A stretch of 6,597 bases of DNA from Nitrospinaceae bacterium (GTDB lineage Bacteria > Nitrospinota > Nitrospinia > Nitrospinales > VA-1). The stretch lies in contig JAJDBA010000298.1 of assembly GCA_029261675.1 (NCBI GenBank), positions 1-6,597 on the forward strand, written 5' to 3'. The translations under genes and the position numbers were made by a program. Below are positions 1 through 6,508 of this stretch, piece after piece; the stretch's first letter is position 1, and each line of letters begins with the position of its first letter. Below the pieces are notes generated by a model. The model was given only the letters and a program-made list of their open reading frames with translations. It ran no database searches and was not told the origin of the DNA.

Positions 1-80
1 ACCTTGAGCTGATACCAATACCCATCAAGAGATGATTGTGCGCTCGTGGCGCCTTCTGTGTCTGGGTTGTGAGTTGGCAT
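1..80 (-). CDS. Start of an unidentified gene, cut by the left edge (possible defence nuclease N terminus)
   Basis: An ATG at 80 opens a reading frame that stays open to the window edge, giving 26 complete codons: MPTHNPDTEGATSAQSSLDG then YWYQLK. An in-frame TAA lies ten codons upstream (TAA-GCG-TCT-CTT...), with no other good start between, so the ATG is the natural start. A GAAAG about 7 bases before it is a weak ribosome binding site. The hydrophilic beginning followed by a G-Y-x-Y-Q element resembles, from memory, the N terminus of several defence-associated nucleases (DUF4297/Cap4-like and relatives), where a G(F/Y)xYQ motif marks the start of the nuclease fold. That is a weak inference from six residues. 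It lies 138 bases after the preceding gene on the same strand, so it may have its own promoter. It could also be a chance open frame. Confidence 0.5.
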   Translation of the reverse strand, partial: MPTHNPDTEGATSAQSSLDGYWYQLK

Positions 81-218
81 CGAAATACTTTCTAATTGAA
101 GAGACGCTTACTCTGTTTTTATTTGCAGAACTTATGTTTAAATATGTTTCAGCCATTCAAAAAAATTTTGATTCGCATCATTACTAGTTTTGTTTCTTGG
201 CCAAAGGACCACAATTTA

Positions 219-1127
219 TCAAGCCAACCTCTTCAAAATAACAATAGTTACTAATATGCCGAAACAAATTAAAAGCAATTGAAATAACCCAGAACCAATC
301 CTACTCTCATCCCCCCCCTCCTCTACCTCAAGCTTTCCATGAGTTTCCGTTTCACCTTCACTTAAACCTCTTGGGACCTCTTTAGCGGCCTTAGAATATT
401 CTTCTGTAGAATTTAATAATCGGATTTCATAAAAAGTTTCAGTCATATTTGGTTTGCATTTTAGTTTATGAGCCAGTTCTCGATATTCATCAGTGTTTTG
501 AATAAATTTAAAAAAAACGGGAAGGACCTCCAAACAGGCTTCAAGGTCTTTTTGAATTCGATTTAATTCTTCACTCTGTGATGAATACAAGCTAATGCGT
601 TTTGCATTCAACTCCCTCAACTCCTCATGTTCTTCTTCTTTTAATTCCAGCCTTTCCTGTAACTCATTAATTTCATCGAGTAATTCCTGTTTTTCCTCTT
701 CAACATCCTTTGGCAAAATAAAGTGAGTTGCTTGTAACTCATCATTTCCCATAAACTTAAAATGAAACCAAACTCCTAATTCCCAAGCTAACCTCAAGTT
801 TCTTGAGGCTATACCCGAACCATCTTCCAGTTTGTGCGTGGCCTCGTTCCCTGTGACCCTAATCTGATGGAATTTATCAACAACTTCACTATTTATAAGA
901 GGGGAGTTATCCAAGTATTGTAAAATCTCGAAAAAACTGGTGTCTCTCCAGAAGCCTGCATTTAATTCTTTAGCTATCCGTCTTGCAAGCAATTCTCCAA
1001 ATTGCCTAATTTTAATCAGGCAAGCATTCGAGTCGATAAAAAGAAGCCTTTCAGCAGACCAACCTAGTTTTTCCAGGGCCGGATCGTAGTCATTAAGAAA
1101 ATGGAAATTAATGGATTTTTTACTCAT
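219..1127 (-). CDS. DUF4145-domain protein with coiled coil and C-terminal membrane anchor
   Basis: A 302-aa protein not recognised as a named family as a whole. Residues about 6-125 match the DUF4145 domain found at the N terminus of EcoKI-type HsdR: NFHFL at 7-11, AER at 25-27, D32-x-N34, LIKIRQFGE at 37-45, FHQIR-x-x-GN-x-A-x-H at 86-98, and LRLAWELGVWFHFKF at 111-125. Residues about 141-198 are rich in E, L and K and look like a coiled coil. A charged, Gly/Glu-rich linker (about 255-280) leads to a hydrophobic segment at 281-298 followed by KRLA, consistent with a C-terminal membrane anchor. No helicase or PD-(D/E)XK nuclease motifs are present. DUF4145 is, as I recall, related to the HEPN superfamily; R90 and H98 sit where an R...H pair would be, but the spacing (seven residues) is longer than the usual Rx4-6H. 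The ATG at 1127 is chosen because the protein then begins MSKKSINF, like EcoKI HsdR; a TTG at 1142 overlapping the upstream stop (TTGA) would add five residues. Neither start has a strong ribosome binding site, so translational coupling to the lipoprotein gene is likely. Its role in or beside restriction is inferred only. Confidence 0.85.
   Translation of the reverse strand: MSKKSINFHFLNDYDPALEKLGWSAERLLFIDSNACLIKIRQFGELLARRIAKELNAGFWRDTSFFEILQYLDNSPLINSEVVDKFHQIRVTGNEATHKLEDGSGIASRNLRLAWELGVWFHFKFMGNDELQATHFILPKDVEEEKQELLDEINELQERLELKEEEHEELRELNAKRISLYSSQSEELNRIQKDLEACLEVLPVFFKFIQNTDEYRELAHKLKCKPNMTETFYEIRLLNSTEEYSKAAKEVPRGLSEGETETHGKLEVEEGGDESRIGSGLFQLLLICFGILVTIVILKRLA
311..318 (-). repeat. 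Eight-G homopolymer in the coding strand of the DUF4145 gene
   Basis: The plus strand reads eight C in a row; the coding strand reads GAG-GAG-GGG-GGG-GAT, encoding E-E-G-G-D in the linker just before the membrane segment. By direct translation, one extra G gives GGA-TGA, an immediate stop. One lost G gives a short out-of-frame tail (GMRVGLVLGYFNCF) and then TAA. Either slip removes the membrane helix but leaves the DUF4145 domain and coiled coil. Runs of G or C this long are known slippage sites in phase-variable genes. Confidence 0.7.
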
Positions 1128-1138
1128 CAAATTTATTT

Positions 1139-1507
1139 TCAATCTTCTTCAATGCAGTTCTCAACAGCAAAACCACATTGGGAATCTTTGGTAAGTAATC
1201 CGCCTGTTCTCCCGAGATATTTTATTTTTTTCACCTTTCCATCTTGAAAAAGTATATTTGTGACACAGTAATATTTTGTTCCATGCTCGTCTCTATCTCC
1301 ACCAGATTTATAGGACCAAACTTCCACGCCCCCTTGGATCTGACTTTTTTCTGCTGGCCCCATACACAATAGAATCTCTTCCTGCGACATTCCCACCAAA
1401 GAAGTTTTGGCTTTTTCTGCCATTTCAGCTCTATGAAAACCTCCACAACCATAAAGAAGGTTGCCACACAAAAAAGAAACTATAAAAACCTTAATTATTG
1501 TATTCAT
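1139..1507 (-). CDS. BamE/SmpA-like lipoprotein, 122 aa
   Basis: The N terminus (K6 followed by a hydrophobic stretch to about residue 18) and LLYGC ending at C21 form a lipoprotein signal peptide with an acceptable lipobox. The mature protein would begin at C21, with G22 next, and would be a lipidated envelope protein. The body has the BamE/SmpA/OmlA-like pattern: VGMSQEEILLCMGPAEK (38-54), GGVEVWSY (59-66), then a C-terminal strand LFQDGKVKKIKYLGRTGG (86-103). C48, C81, C111 and C118, together with the GRTGGLLTK...QC-x-F-x-V-E-N-C ending, recall a widespread family of small proteobacterial lipoproteins of unknown role; this match is from memory. It is probably not BamE itself, since it sits outside any outer-membrane assembly context. 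It starts 26 bases after the hsdR stop, on the same strand and with no visible terminator, and its stop abuts the next gene, so co-transcription with hsdR is likely. Why a lipoprotein follows a restriction operon is unclear. Confidence 0.85.
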   Translation of the reverse strand: MNTIIKVFIVSFLCGNLLYGCGGFHRAEMAEKAKTSLVGMSQEEILLCMGPAEKSQIQGGVEVWSYKSGGDRDEHGTKYYCVTNILFQDGKVKKIKYLGRTGGLLTKDSQCGFAVENCIEED

Positions 1508-1508
1508 T

Positions 1509-1519
1509 CCTCCCCCCTC
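1509..1519 (-). promoter_or_regulatory. G-rich ribosome binding region of the lipoprotein gene
   Basis: The coding strand reads GAGGGGGGAGG followed by A and the ATG at 1507. The GAGG at the upstream end has an 8-base spacer and is the better-placed Shine-Dalgarno match, while the second GGAGG is only one base from the start. A run of six G (1512-1517) sits between the two, so a change in its length would alter the spacing. Confidence 0.6.
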
Positions 1520-1533
1520 GGATTCCCAAACTT

Positions 1534-4500
1534 TTACCCCATCAATTCATCGGCGATTAATTCAGCTTGCTTTAATACGGTCTCGGTTGCCAGTTTCTGC
1601 ATATCGGGCGGATAGCCAAATTGCCGCAAAGTCCTTTTCACAATAACCTTCAGCTTTGCCCTCACATTCTCCTTTATGGTCCAGTCAATAGACGCATTCT
1701 TCTTGACCCGCTCGGTAAGCACAATGGCAAGCTCACGTAACTTGTCCTTCTGCATCAACTCTCTTGCGCTATCGTTATCTGCAACAGCCGTGTAGAAAGC
1801 ATACTCAAAATCAGACAAGCCAAGCTCTTCTGGTTCTTTGTCCATTTCCTGAATACTTTTACCCAGCCTGATCAACTCATCAATAACCTCTGCCGCTGTA
1901 ATGACCTTGTTGTGATACCTCTTTATAGAATCCTCAAGCATCTCCATTAGGGATTTACTCTGGATAAGATTCTTTTTCATCCTGGTCTTGATCTCATCAT
2001 TCAAAAGCTTTTTTAAAGCTTCAATAGCAATATTTTTATGCTCCATTCCCTTAATTTCGAGCAAGAATTCTTCCGAGAGAATGGAGATATCCGGCTTTTT
2101 GATTCCTGCCGCATCAAAAACATCTACCACCTTGTTAGAAACAAGTGCTTCATCAATAACTTGCCGAATAGCTGTCTCTATTTCCTCATCAGTCTTCCCT
2201 GTTCCTGTAACATCAAACTTTACCAGGCGAGCTTTAATGGCTTGGAAAAACGCCACCTCGTCCTTCACATCAATAGCTTGATCGTGAGGGATCGCGATTG
2301 AAAATGCCTGCGATAGCAAAGTCACCTCATCAACATATCTTTTCTTCCCATTTTCAAGCCCCAGAATATGATCTTCCGCCTCCAGTATTAGCGAAAGTTT
2401 TCGAGAAGTATCTGCCGTGAAATATTCCTCATATTGAAAGTCATGGAACATTCGAGAAACAACTTCAAGTTTCTCCAGCATCAAAGCGACTGCCTGCCCT
2501 TGGGTTTCGGCTGGATCACCCTTGCCGCCACTATCAGAATAAAAAGAGAGGGCTTTTTTTAAGTCGGAGGCGATGCCGAGATAATCAACTACCAAGCCCC
2601 CTTGCTTATCTTTGTAAACGCGGTTCACCCGTGCAATGGCCTGCATAAGGTTATGGCCTTGCATGGGTTTATCAATGTAAAGCGTATGCAATGAGGGGGC
2701 ATCAAACCCGGTAAGCCACATATCACGAACGATGACCATTTTCAGCTCGTCATCAGCATCCTTCATGCGCCCAGCCAAAGTACGCCGTTCTTCCTTGGTC
2801 GTATGATGTTTAGCCATTTCCGGCCCGTCGCTGGATGCGGCAGTCATGACAACCTTAATAGCCCCTTTATCCAAATCATCACTATGCCATTCTGGTTTTA
2901 ACTTTATAATCTCCTCATAAAGCCTGGCTGCAATACGTCTAGACATTGAAACAACCATTCCTTTGCCATCAAATACTTCCTGGCGTTGTCCAAAATGCCT
3001 GACTATATCCTGTGCAATATTTTTAACGCGGTTTTCACTGCCAATAAGAGCTTCTAACTGTGTCCATTTCGCTTTAGCCTTTTGGGTATCGGAAAGATCT
3101 TCATTTTTCAAACTCTCATCCAACTCCTCAACAAGCTTTTTCCCTTCCTCGCTCAAGTTGACTTTGGCCAAACGGCTTTCATAGTAAATGCGCACCGTTG
3201 CGCCATCTTGAACGGCCTGGGCAATATCATATATATCGACATAACCACCAAAGACCGCCGGGGTGTTGATATCTGTTCCCTCAATTGGTGTTCCTGTAAA
3301 TCCAAGGTAGGTTGCATTGGGTAAAGCATCGCGCATATATTTTGCAAAGCCATAAACAACTTTTTTGCCGACAATATTTCCTTCTGCATCTTTCTCATCA
3401 ATAGTTTTAGCTTGAAAACCATATTGCGTGCGGTGCGCTTCATCTGCAATCACCACAATATTTTCACGACTGGAAAGCTTCTCGTAAACATTACCTTCAT
3501 CCGGCTGGAATTTTTGAATTGTCGTGAATACCACGCCACCCGAAGCAACTTTTAGCAGTTCCTTTAAGTTCTGGCGACTATCAGCCTGCACTGGTTCCTG
3601 GCGTAAAAGCTGTTTTGAATCGGCAAATGTGTCAAACAACTGATCATCCAGGTCGTTTCGATCTGTGATGACAAGAATGGTTGGATTGTCCAAAGCCCTT
3701 ACAATCTTCCCGCTGGCAAAGACCATAGAAAGAGATTTGCCTGAACCCTGCGTATGCCAGACAACGCCGCCCCTGCGATCTCCATTTTCAGATGCAGCAC
3801 CAACAACAGACGCTACCGCTTTATTCACTGCATAATATTGATGATACGCAGCAAGCTTTTTCACCGTTTCAATGGTGGTAATACCCGTCTTGGCATCTCC
3901 TTTTTTGGTTTTTTCAAAAACGCTGAAATTCTGCACAAGGTCAAGCAAGGTCGCCTGTCCGAGCATTCCATTGATAAGCGTTTCCATTTGGCTGACAAGG
4001 TGCGAAGCCTCAGCCTTGCCATCGACTGATTTCCAGGCCATGAAGCGACTAAAACCAGCCGACAAAGAACCTGCGCTAGCGGATAAACCATCCGAAACAA
4101 TCAAGATCGCATTGTAGGTAAAAAGGGAGGGAATCGTGTTCTTATAAGTCTGTAATTGTTTGTAGGCTGTTTTCTCTGTAGCATTTTCGTCTGTGGGGTT
4201 TTTAAGCTCAATCACAACAAGAGGCAGGCCATTCACAAACAAAATCACATCCGGGCGTTTGTTATTGTGATTTTCAACCACAGTGAATTGGTTCACCACG
4301 TGGAATTCGTTATTCTCGACATTGCTAAAATCAATCAGCCAAACCAGGTCGCCGCGTTCCCTACCGTCCTTCTGATAGGCAACCTTAACCCCTTCGGTAA
4401 GCATCCGATGGAAAGCTTCATTTCCTGAAATCAGCTCGGGCGAGTGAACACGCAAAACCTGCTTTAAAGCATCCTCCCGTGCTTCAGATGGCACAGTCGG

Positions 4501-4680
4501 GTTGATGCGATCAATCGCGCTTTTAAGTTTCTCGACTAGTAGAACATCATCAAACCCACCTCGCATAGGGCTTTCACCATCGGCGGAAATCTCCGGGCCA
4601 TAAAGGTACTGGTAGCCCAGCTTTTCCAGTAGCTCGATAGCAAATTCTTCAATTTCATTTTCGGTGATTTTTGCTGTCAT
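1534..4680 (-). CDS. hsdR: Type I restriction enzyme subunit R (endonuclease and DNA translocase)
   Basis: A complete 1048-aa HsdR, close to the usual length of about 1000-1100. It joins HsdM and HsdS, pulls unmodified DNA past the complex with ATP, and cuts at a distance. The N-terminal nuclease domain has the PD-(D/E)XK residues D144 (RPDVILF) and E158-L159-K160 (VVIELKNP), and the Q-x-x-x-Y motif Q175/Y179 typical of type I and RecB-like nucleases. The superfamily 2 motor has Walker A HTQGSGKS (309-316), a Walker B DEAH box (413-416), motif III GFTGTP (460-465), motif V TGFDAPSL (657-664) and motif VI Q-AIARVNR with R684 and R687. The helical C terminus (about 840-1048) looks like the R-subunit C-terminal domain that binds the methylase core. 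All catalytic motifs are intact. The N terminus begins directly with the HSDR_N fold and lacks a DUF4145 domain; such a domain is encoded separately downstream. The ATG at 4680 overlaps the previous stop (ATGA, 4677-4680), so translation is coupled to the Abi_C-like gene. Confidence 0.97.
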   Translation of the reverse strand: MTAKITENEIEEFAIELLEKLGYQYLYGPEISADGESPMRGGFDDVLLVEKLKSAIDRINPTVPSEAREDALKQVLRVHSPELISGNEAFHRMLTEGVKVAYQKDGRERGDLVWLIDFSNVENNEFHVVNQFTVVENHNNKRPDVILFVNGLPLVVIELKNPTDENATEKTAYKQLQTYKNTIPSLFTYNAILIVSDGLSASAGSLSAGFSRFMAWKSVDGKAEASHLVSQMETLINGMLGQATLLDLVQNFSVFEKTKKGDAKTGITTIETVKKLAAYHQYYAVNKAVASVVGAASENGDRRGGVVWHTQGSGKSLSMVFASGKIVRALDNPTILVITDRNDLDDQLFDTFADSKQLLRQEPVQADSRQNLKELLKVASGGVVFTTIQKFQPDEGNVYEKLSSRENIVVIADEAHRTQYGFQAKTIDEKDAEGNIVGKKVVYGFAKYMRDALPNATYLGFTGTPIEGTDINTPAVFGGYVDIYDIAQAVQDGATVRIYYESRLAKVNLSEEGKKLVEELDESLKNEDLSDTQKAKAKWTQLEALIGSENRVKNIAQDIVRHFGQRQEVFDGKGMVVSMSRRIAARLYEEIIKLKPEWHSDDLDKGAIKVVMTAASSDGPEMAKHHTTKEERRTLAGRMKDADDELKMVIVRDMWLTGFDAPSLHTLYIDKPMQGHNLMQAIARVNRVYKDKQGGLVVDYLGIASDLKKALSFYSDSGGKGDPAETQGQAVALMLEKLEVVSRMFHDFQYEEYFTADTSRKLSLILEAEDHILGLENGKKRYVDEVTLLSQAFSIAIPHDQAIDVKDEVAFFQAIKARLVKFDVTGTGKTDEEIETAIRQVIDEALVSNKVVDVFDAAGIKKPDISILSEEFLLEIKGMEHKNIAIEALKKLLNDEIKTRMKKNLIQSKSLMEMLEDSIKRYHNKVITAAEVIDELIRLGKSIQEMDKEPEELGLSDFEYAFYTAVADNDSARELMQKDKLRELAIVLTERVKKNASIDWTIKENVRAKLKVIVKRTLRQFGYPPDMQKLATETVLKQAELIADELMG

Positions 4681-5321
4681 GCTTCCCCCGCCTTAAATAC
4701 TTTATGCTCAGTGACATAAGCTTGAATATCTACATTATATAAAATCTCACTTGCGGGGTATGAATAACCACCCATTTCAAATTCCCCAAAAGATTCATCC
4801 CAAAAATCGTTAAATTCATTATTTTTATTATAATTAGGCAACTCTATAACATCATGATGGCCTGTTTTTTCAGTCATCGTTTCAAAGCCACGGATAAGAA
4901 ATGAGGCTACAATCTCCGTTGTGCCTATTAGCAATTCTCTCGTGAAATGATCGACTTTATCATTACGCTCTTTAACGTCCTGCAATGACTTTCCATGAGA
5001 AGATGTGCCTATTTCATTTCTTAAATTCCCAATTTGCTGACCTATGTTTGCCAGAGAACTAGAAATTTGAGTAACAAGGTCATCGCCTGAATATCCAATA
5101 GCAACAAATGCTTTCTTTAAAATAGCATTCGTTGAAGAAGAACTAGCCAACTCAACATTGTTCACTTGGCCAATTTCATGCCCTATAGTTTCCAGTAGCG
5201 TTTTTGAATTCTCTAAAGAAATACTAAAATCAACATCGATATGCGCCTCTATACGCTCAATAAAAATCTCAAGAGGTTGCCATCTTGAGTGTTGATCAAT
5301 GATAGATTTTAATTTTTCCAT
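4677..5321 (-). CDS. Abortive-infection family (Abi_C-like) protein between hsdS and hsdR
   Basis: A 214-aa soluble, mostly helical protein with no signal peptide or membrane segment. The segment around residues 84-145 resembles the Abi_C domain: SSLANIGQQIGNLRNEIGTS (88-107) followed by SHG, then a helix at about 124-143 (DHFTRELLIGTTEIVASFLI). The LRN...G...HG element (100-110) is the family signature; R101 and H109 may be the HEPN-type R/H pair, though separated by seven residues rather than the usual 4-6. The C-terminal 45 residues are different: EFNDFWDESFGEFEMGGYSY (169-188), then a SEILYNVDIQAY stretch (191-202), like a short motif I recall from small phage proteins (F-x-x-x-x-D-E...G...S..L...D..AY). 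Start choice: the ATG at 5321 has a TAAGG 7 bases upstream and shares one base with the hsdS stop (TGATG). A GTG at 5324 would add one residue but is too close to that site. The stop overlaps the hsdR start by 4 bp. The coupling suggests a product made together with the RM subunits, possibly acting when restriction fails; that role is inferred. Confidence 0.8.
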   Translation of the reverse strand: MEKLKSIIDQHSRWQPLEIFIERIEAHIDVDFSISLENSKTLLETIGHEIGQVNNVELASSSSTNAILKKAFVAIGYSGDDLVTQISSSLANIGQQIGNLRNEIGTSSHGKSLQDVKERNDKVDHFTRELLIGTTEIVASFLIRGFETMTEKTGHHDVIELPNYNKNNEFNDFWDESFGEFEMGGYSYPASEILYNVDIQAYVTEHKVFKAGEA

Positions 5322-6508
5322 CACGTAGCCTTATCATATTGGACGCGGATTTCACCGCTCATCAGTTTGGGCAGAAGCGTATCGCGGAGTTTTTCGAGGG
5401 TTTGGATTTGTTTTTTATTATCATGATCTTTTTGAATTAATGGATGTACTCTCTCAGAAAACATAGCTACGCTATACTTACTTTCCCAACTAAAACCAAT
5501 ATTTAGCATATCAGATGGGGTAACTCTTTGATGGCTACCACTTGTCCCTGATGCAGCCATTTCTAAAGTATCTTTGGCATCGTCAGATTTAAACAGATAA
5601 AGCAAAAAGCCATACAGTTCTTGCTCTAATGGAACAAAAACTTGAAACTCTGTTGAACATATGGCCCTATCCTCTACGTCATCATCAATAGGCCATATTC
5701 TTGGAAACCTAGGGTTGAGCTTGGAAACCAATACAGAATTAGGGACCACTTTATATTTATTACTTTTAATTGACGACCCCTCTTCGGTAACTGGCTTTTG
5801 AGATGCGTCAAAAGCAGGCAAACTATAATGATAAAAGGTTATGCTTTCTTCTTCATGAGGCTTCACATTAATTTTTACATGCTCAGCTATATCTGAAACT
5901 TTTTTCTCCTCCCAATCATCTTCAGCATTTTCGATGAAGGTTTGCCGGAAGAGGGTTTCGGCGAGGGATTCGAGGGTTTTATTTTGTCGGTGCAGTAAAT
6001 CAATTTTATCATCCAAACTCGACAACACCCCAGCAATCGCTTTTTGTTCTTCTGGGTCTGAAGGGATTAACAATTTGATATTAGAAAAATCACCCTTGTT
6101 TACTATGGGCACAGCAGTTCCGTCACCACCATATGAACGCAGTACATCATAGATACTTACCAGTCTATAATATATAAAATCGCCGTTGTTATTGCTGTTA
6201 GGAATAATTGAATTGATTTGCTGATTCGTAATTACTGGAACCCCATTTATAGCAATCTTCCCCATATCTGAGCCAATACAGGTAACCATCACTGATCCTT
6301 TTGGAAGAACTTTATTTGATAATCTATCAATTCCCTCTTTTGATAGATTACGAATACCACTTCTGGCAATCTTCCCAAAATCTTTGTAATCGGTGGGAGT
6401 TATAAACGGCATTAGATCACCCCAATCTTCAGGGTGACTTTTTGACGGGGTCTTACCCGTAATAACTTCTCCTAAACTATGAATTTCAACCTCAGGCCAC
6501 TCACCCAT
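5321..6508 (-). CDS. hsdS: Type I restriction-modification specificity subunit S
   Basis: A complete 395-aa HsdS, near the usual length of 380-450. It recognises the two halves of a bipartite target for both methylation and restriction. The order is classical: target-recognition domain 1 (about 1-145, starting EWPEVEIHSLGEVITGKTPS), central conserved helices (PEEQKAIAGVLSSLDDKIDL at 152-171, then TLESLAETLFRQTF at 178-191), target-recognition domain 2 (about 198-345, starting DWEEKKVSDIAEHV), and the second conserved helical segment ending TLEKLRDTLLPKLMSGEIRV (370-389). The two helical segments repeat the pattern TLE-x-L-x-x-T-L, as expected for the pseudo-symmetric spacer. The ATG at 6508 is preferred because AAGGTG lies 7 bases upstream and it overlaps the hsdM stop by 8 bp (ATGGGTGA). 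An in-frame start at 6535 would add nine residues that are unlike HsdS and extend the overlap. The target sequence cannot be deduced here. Confidence 0.96.
   Translation of the reverse strand: MGEWPEVEIHSLGEVITGKTPSKSHPEDWGDLMPFITPTDYKDFGKIARSGIRNLSKEGIDRLSNKVLPKGSVMVTCIGSDMGKIAINGVPVITNQQINSIIPNSNNNGDFIYYRLVSIYDVLRSYGGDGTAVPIVNKGDFSNIKLLIPSDPEEQKAIAGVLSSLDDKIDLLHRQNKTLESLAETLFRQTFIENAEDDWEEKKVSDIAEHVKINVKPHEEESITFYHYSLPAFDASQKPVTEEGSSIKSNKYKVVPNSVLVSKLNPRFPRIWPIDDDVEDRAICSTEFQVFVPLEQELYGFLLYLFKSDDAKDTLEMAASGTSGSHQRVTPSDMLNIGFSWESKYSVAMFSERVHPLIQKDHDNKKQIQTLEKLRDTLLPKLMSGEIRVQYDKAT
5329..5333 (-). promoter_or_regulatory. Ribosome binding site deciding the start of the Abi_C-like gene
   Basis: TAAGG on the coding strand lies 7 bases before the ATG at 5321 and only 4 bases before the alternative GTG at 5324. 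It lies inside the last codons of hsdS, so translation of the next gene is coupled to termination of hsdS. Confidence 0.55.
5393..5403 (-). repeat. 11-base direct repeat within hsdS, copy in the C-terminal conserved region
   Basis: AAACCCTCGAA on the coding strand occurs here and again at 5969-5979. It encodes the Thr-Leu-Glu step of both conserved helical regions of HsdS. The copies are 576 bases apart, which is exactly 192 codons, so exchange between them would keep the frame. Confidence 0.6.
5969..5979 (-). repeat. 11-base direct repeat within hsdS, copy in the central conserved region
   Basis: Second copy of AAACCCTCGAA, encoding part of the helix between the two target-recognition domains. 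It flanks target-recognition domain 2 together with the copy at 5393-5403. Confidence 0.6.

Noticed and set aside
131..160. Possible promoter for the left-edge gene on the minus strand: TTGAAT (155-160) and CATAAG (131-136), 18 bases apart.
   Set aside because: Each box matches only four of six consensus bases in an AT-rich stretch where such matches are common, so it is not listed as a feature.
155..173. AT-rich inverted repeat (ATTCAAAA / TTTTGATT) after the DUF4145 gene, as a possible terminator.
   Set aside because: The stem is nearly all A-T with one mismatch and lacks a GC-rich core; no convincing terminator is visible in 81-218.
197..204. Palindrome TTGGCCAA as an operator or recombination site.
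   Set aside because: Only eight bases, no extension on either side and no second copy nearby.
510..517. Run of eight A (T8 on the coding strand) within the DUF4145 gene as a second slippage site.
   Set aside because: A/T runs of this length are common in AT-rich coding sequence and it encodes ordinary Val-Phe-Phe-Lys residues; far weaker case than the G8 tract.
1231..1467. Overlapping open frame on the minus strand inside the lipoprotein gene, and many plus-strand frames opposite hsdR.
   Set aside because: These are shadows of the real genes: no recognisable domains, no good ribosome binding sites and skewed composition.
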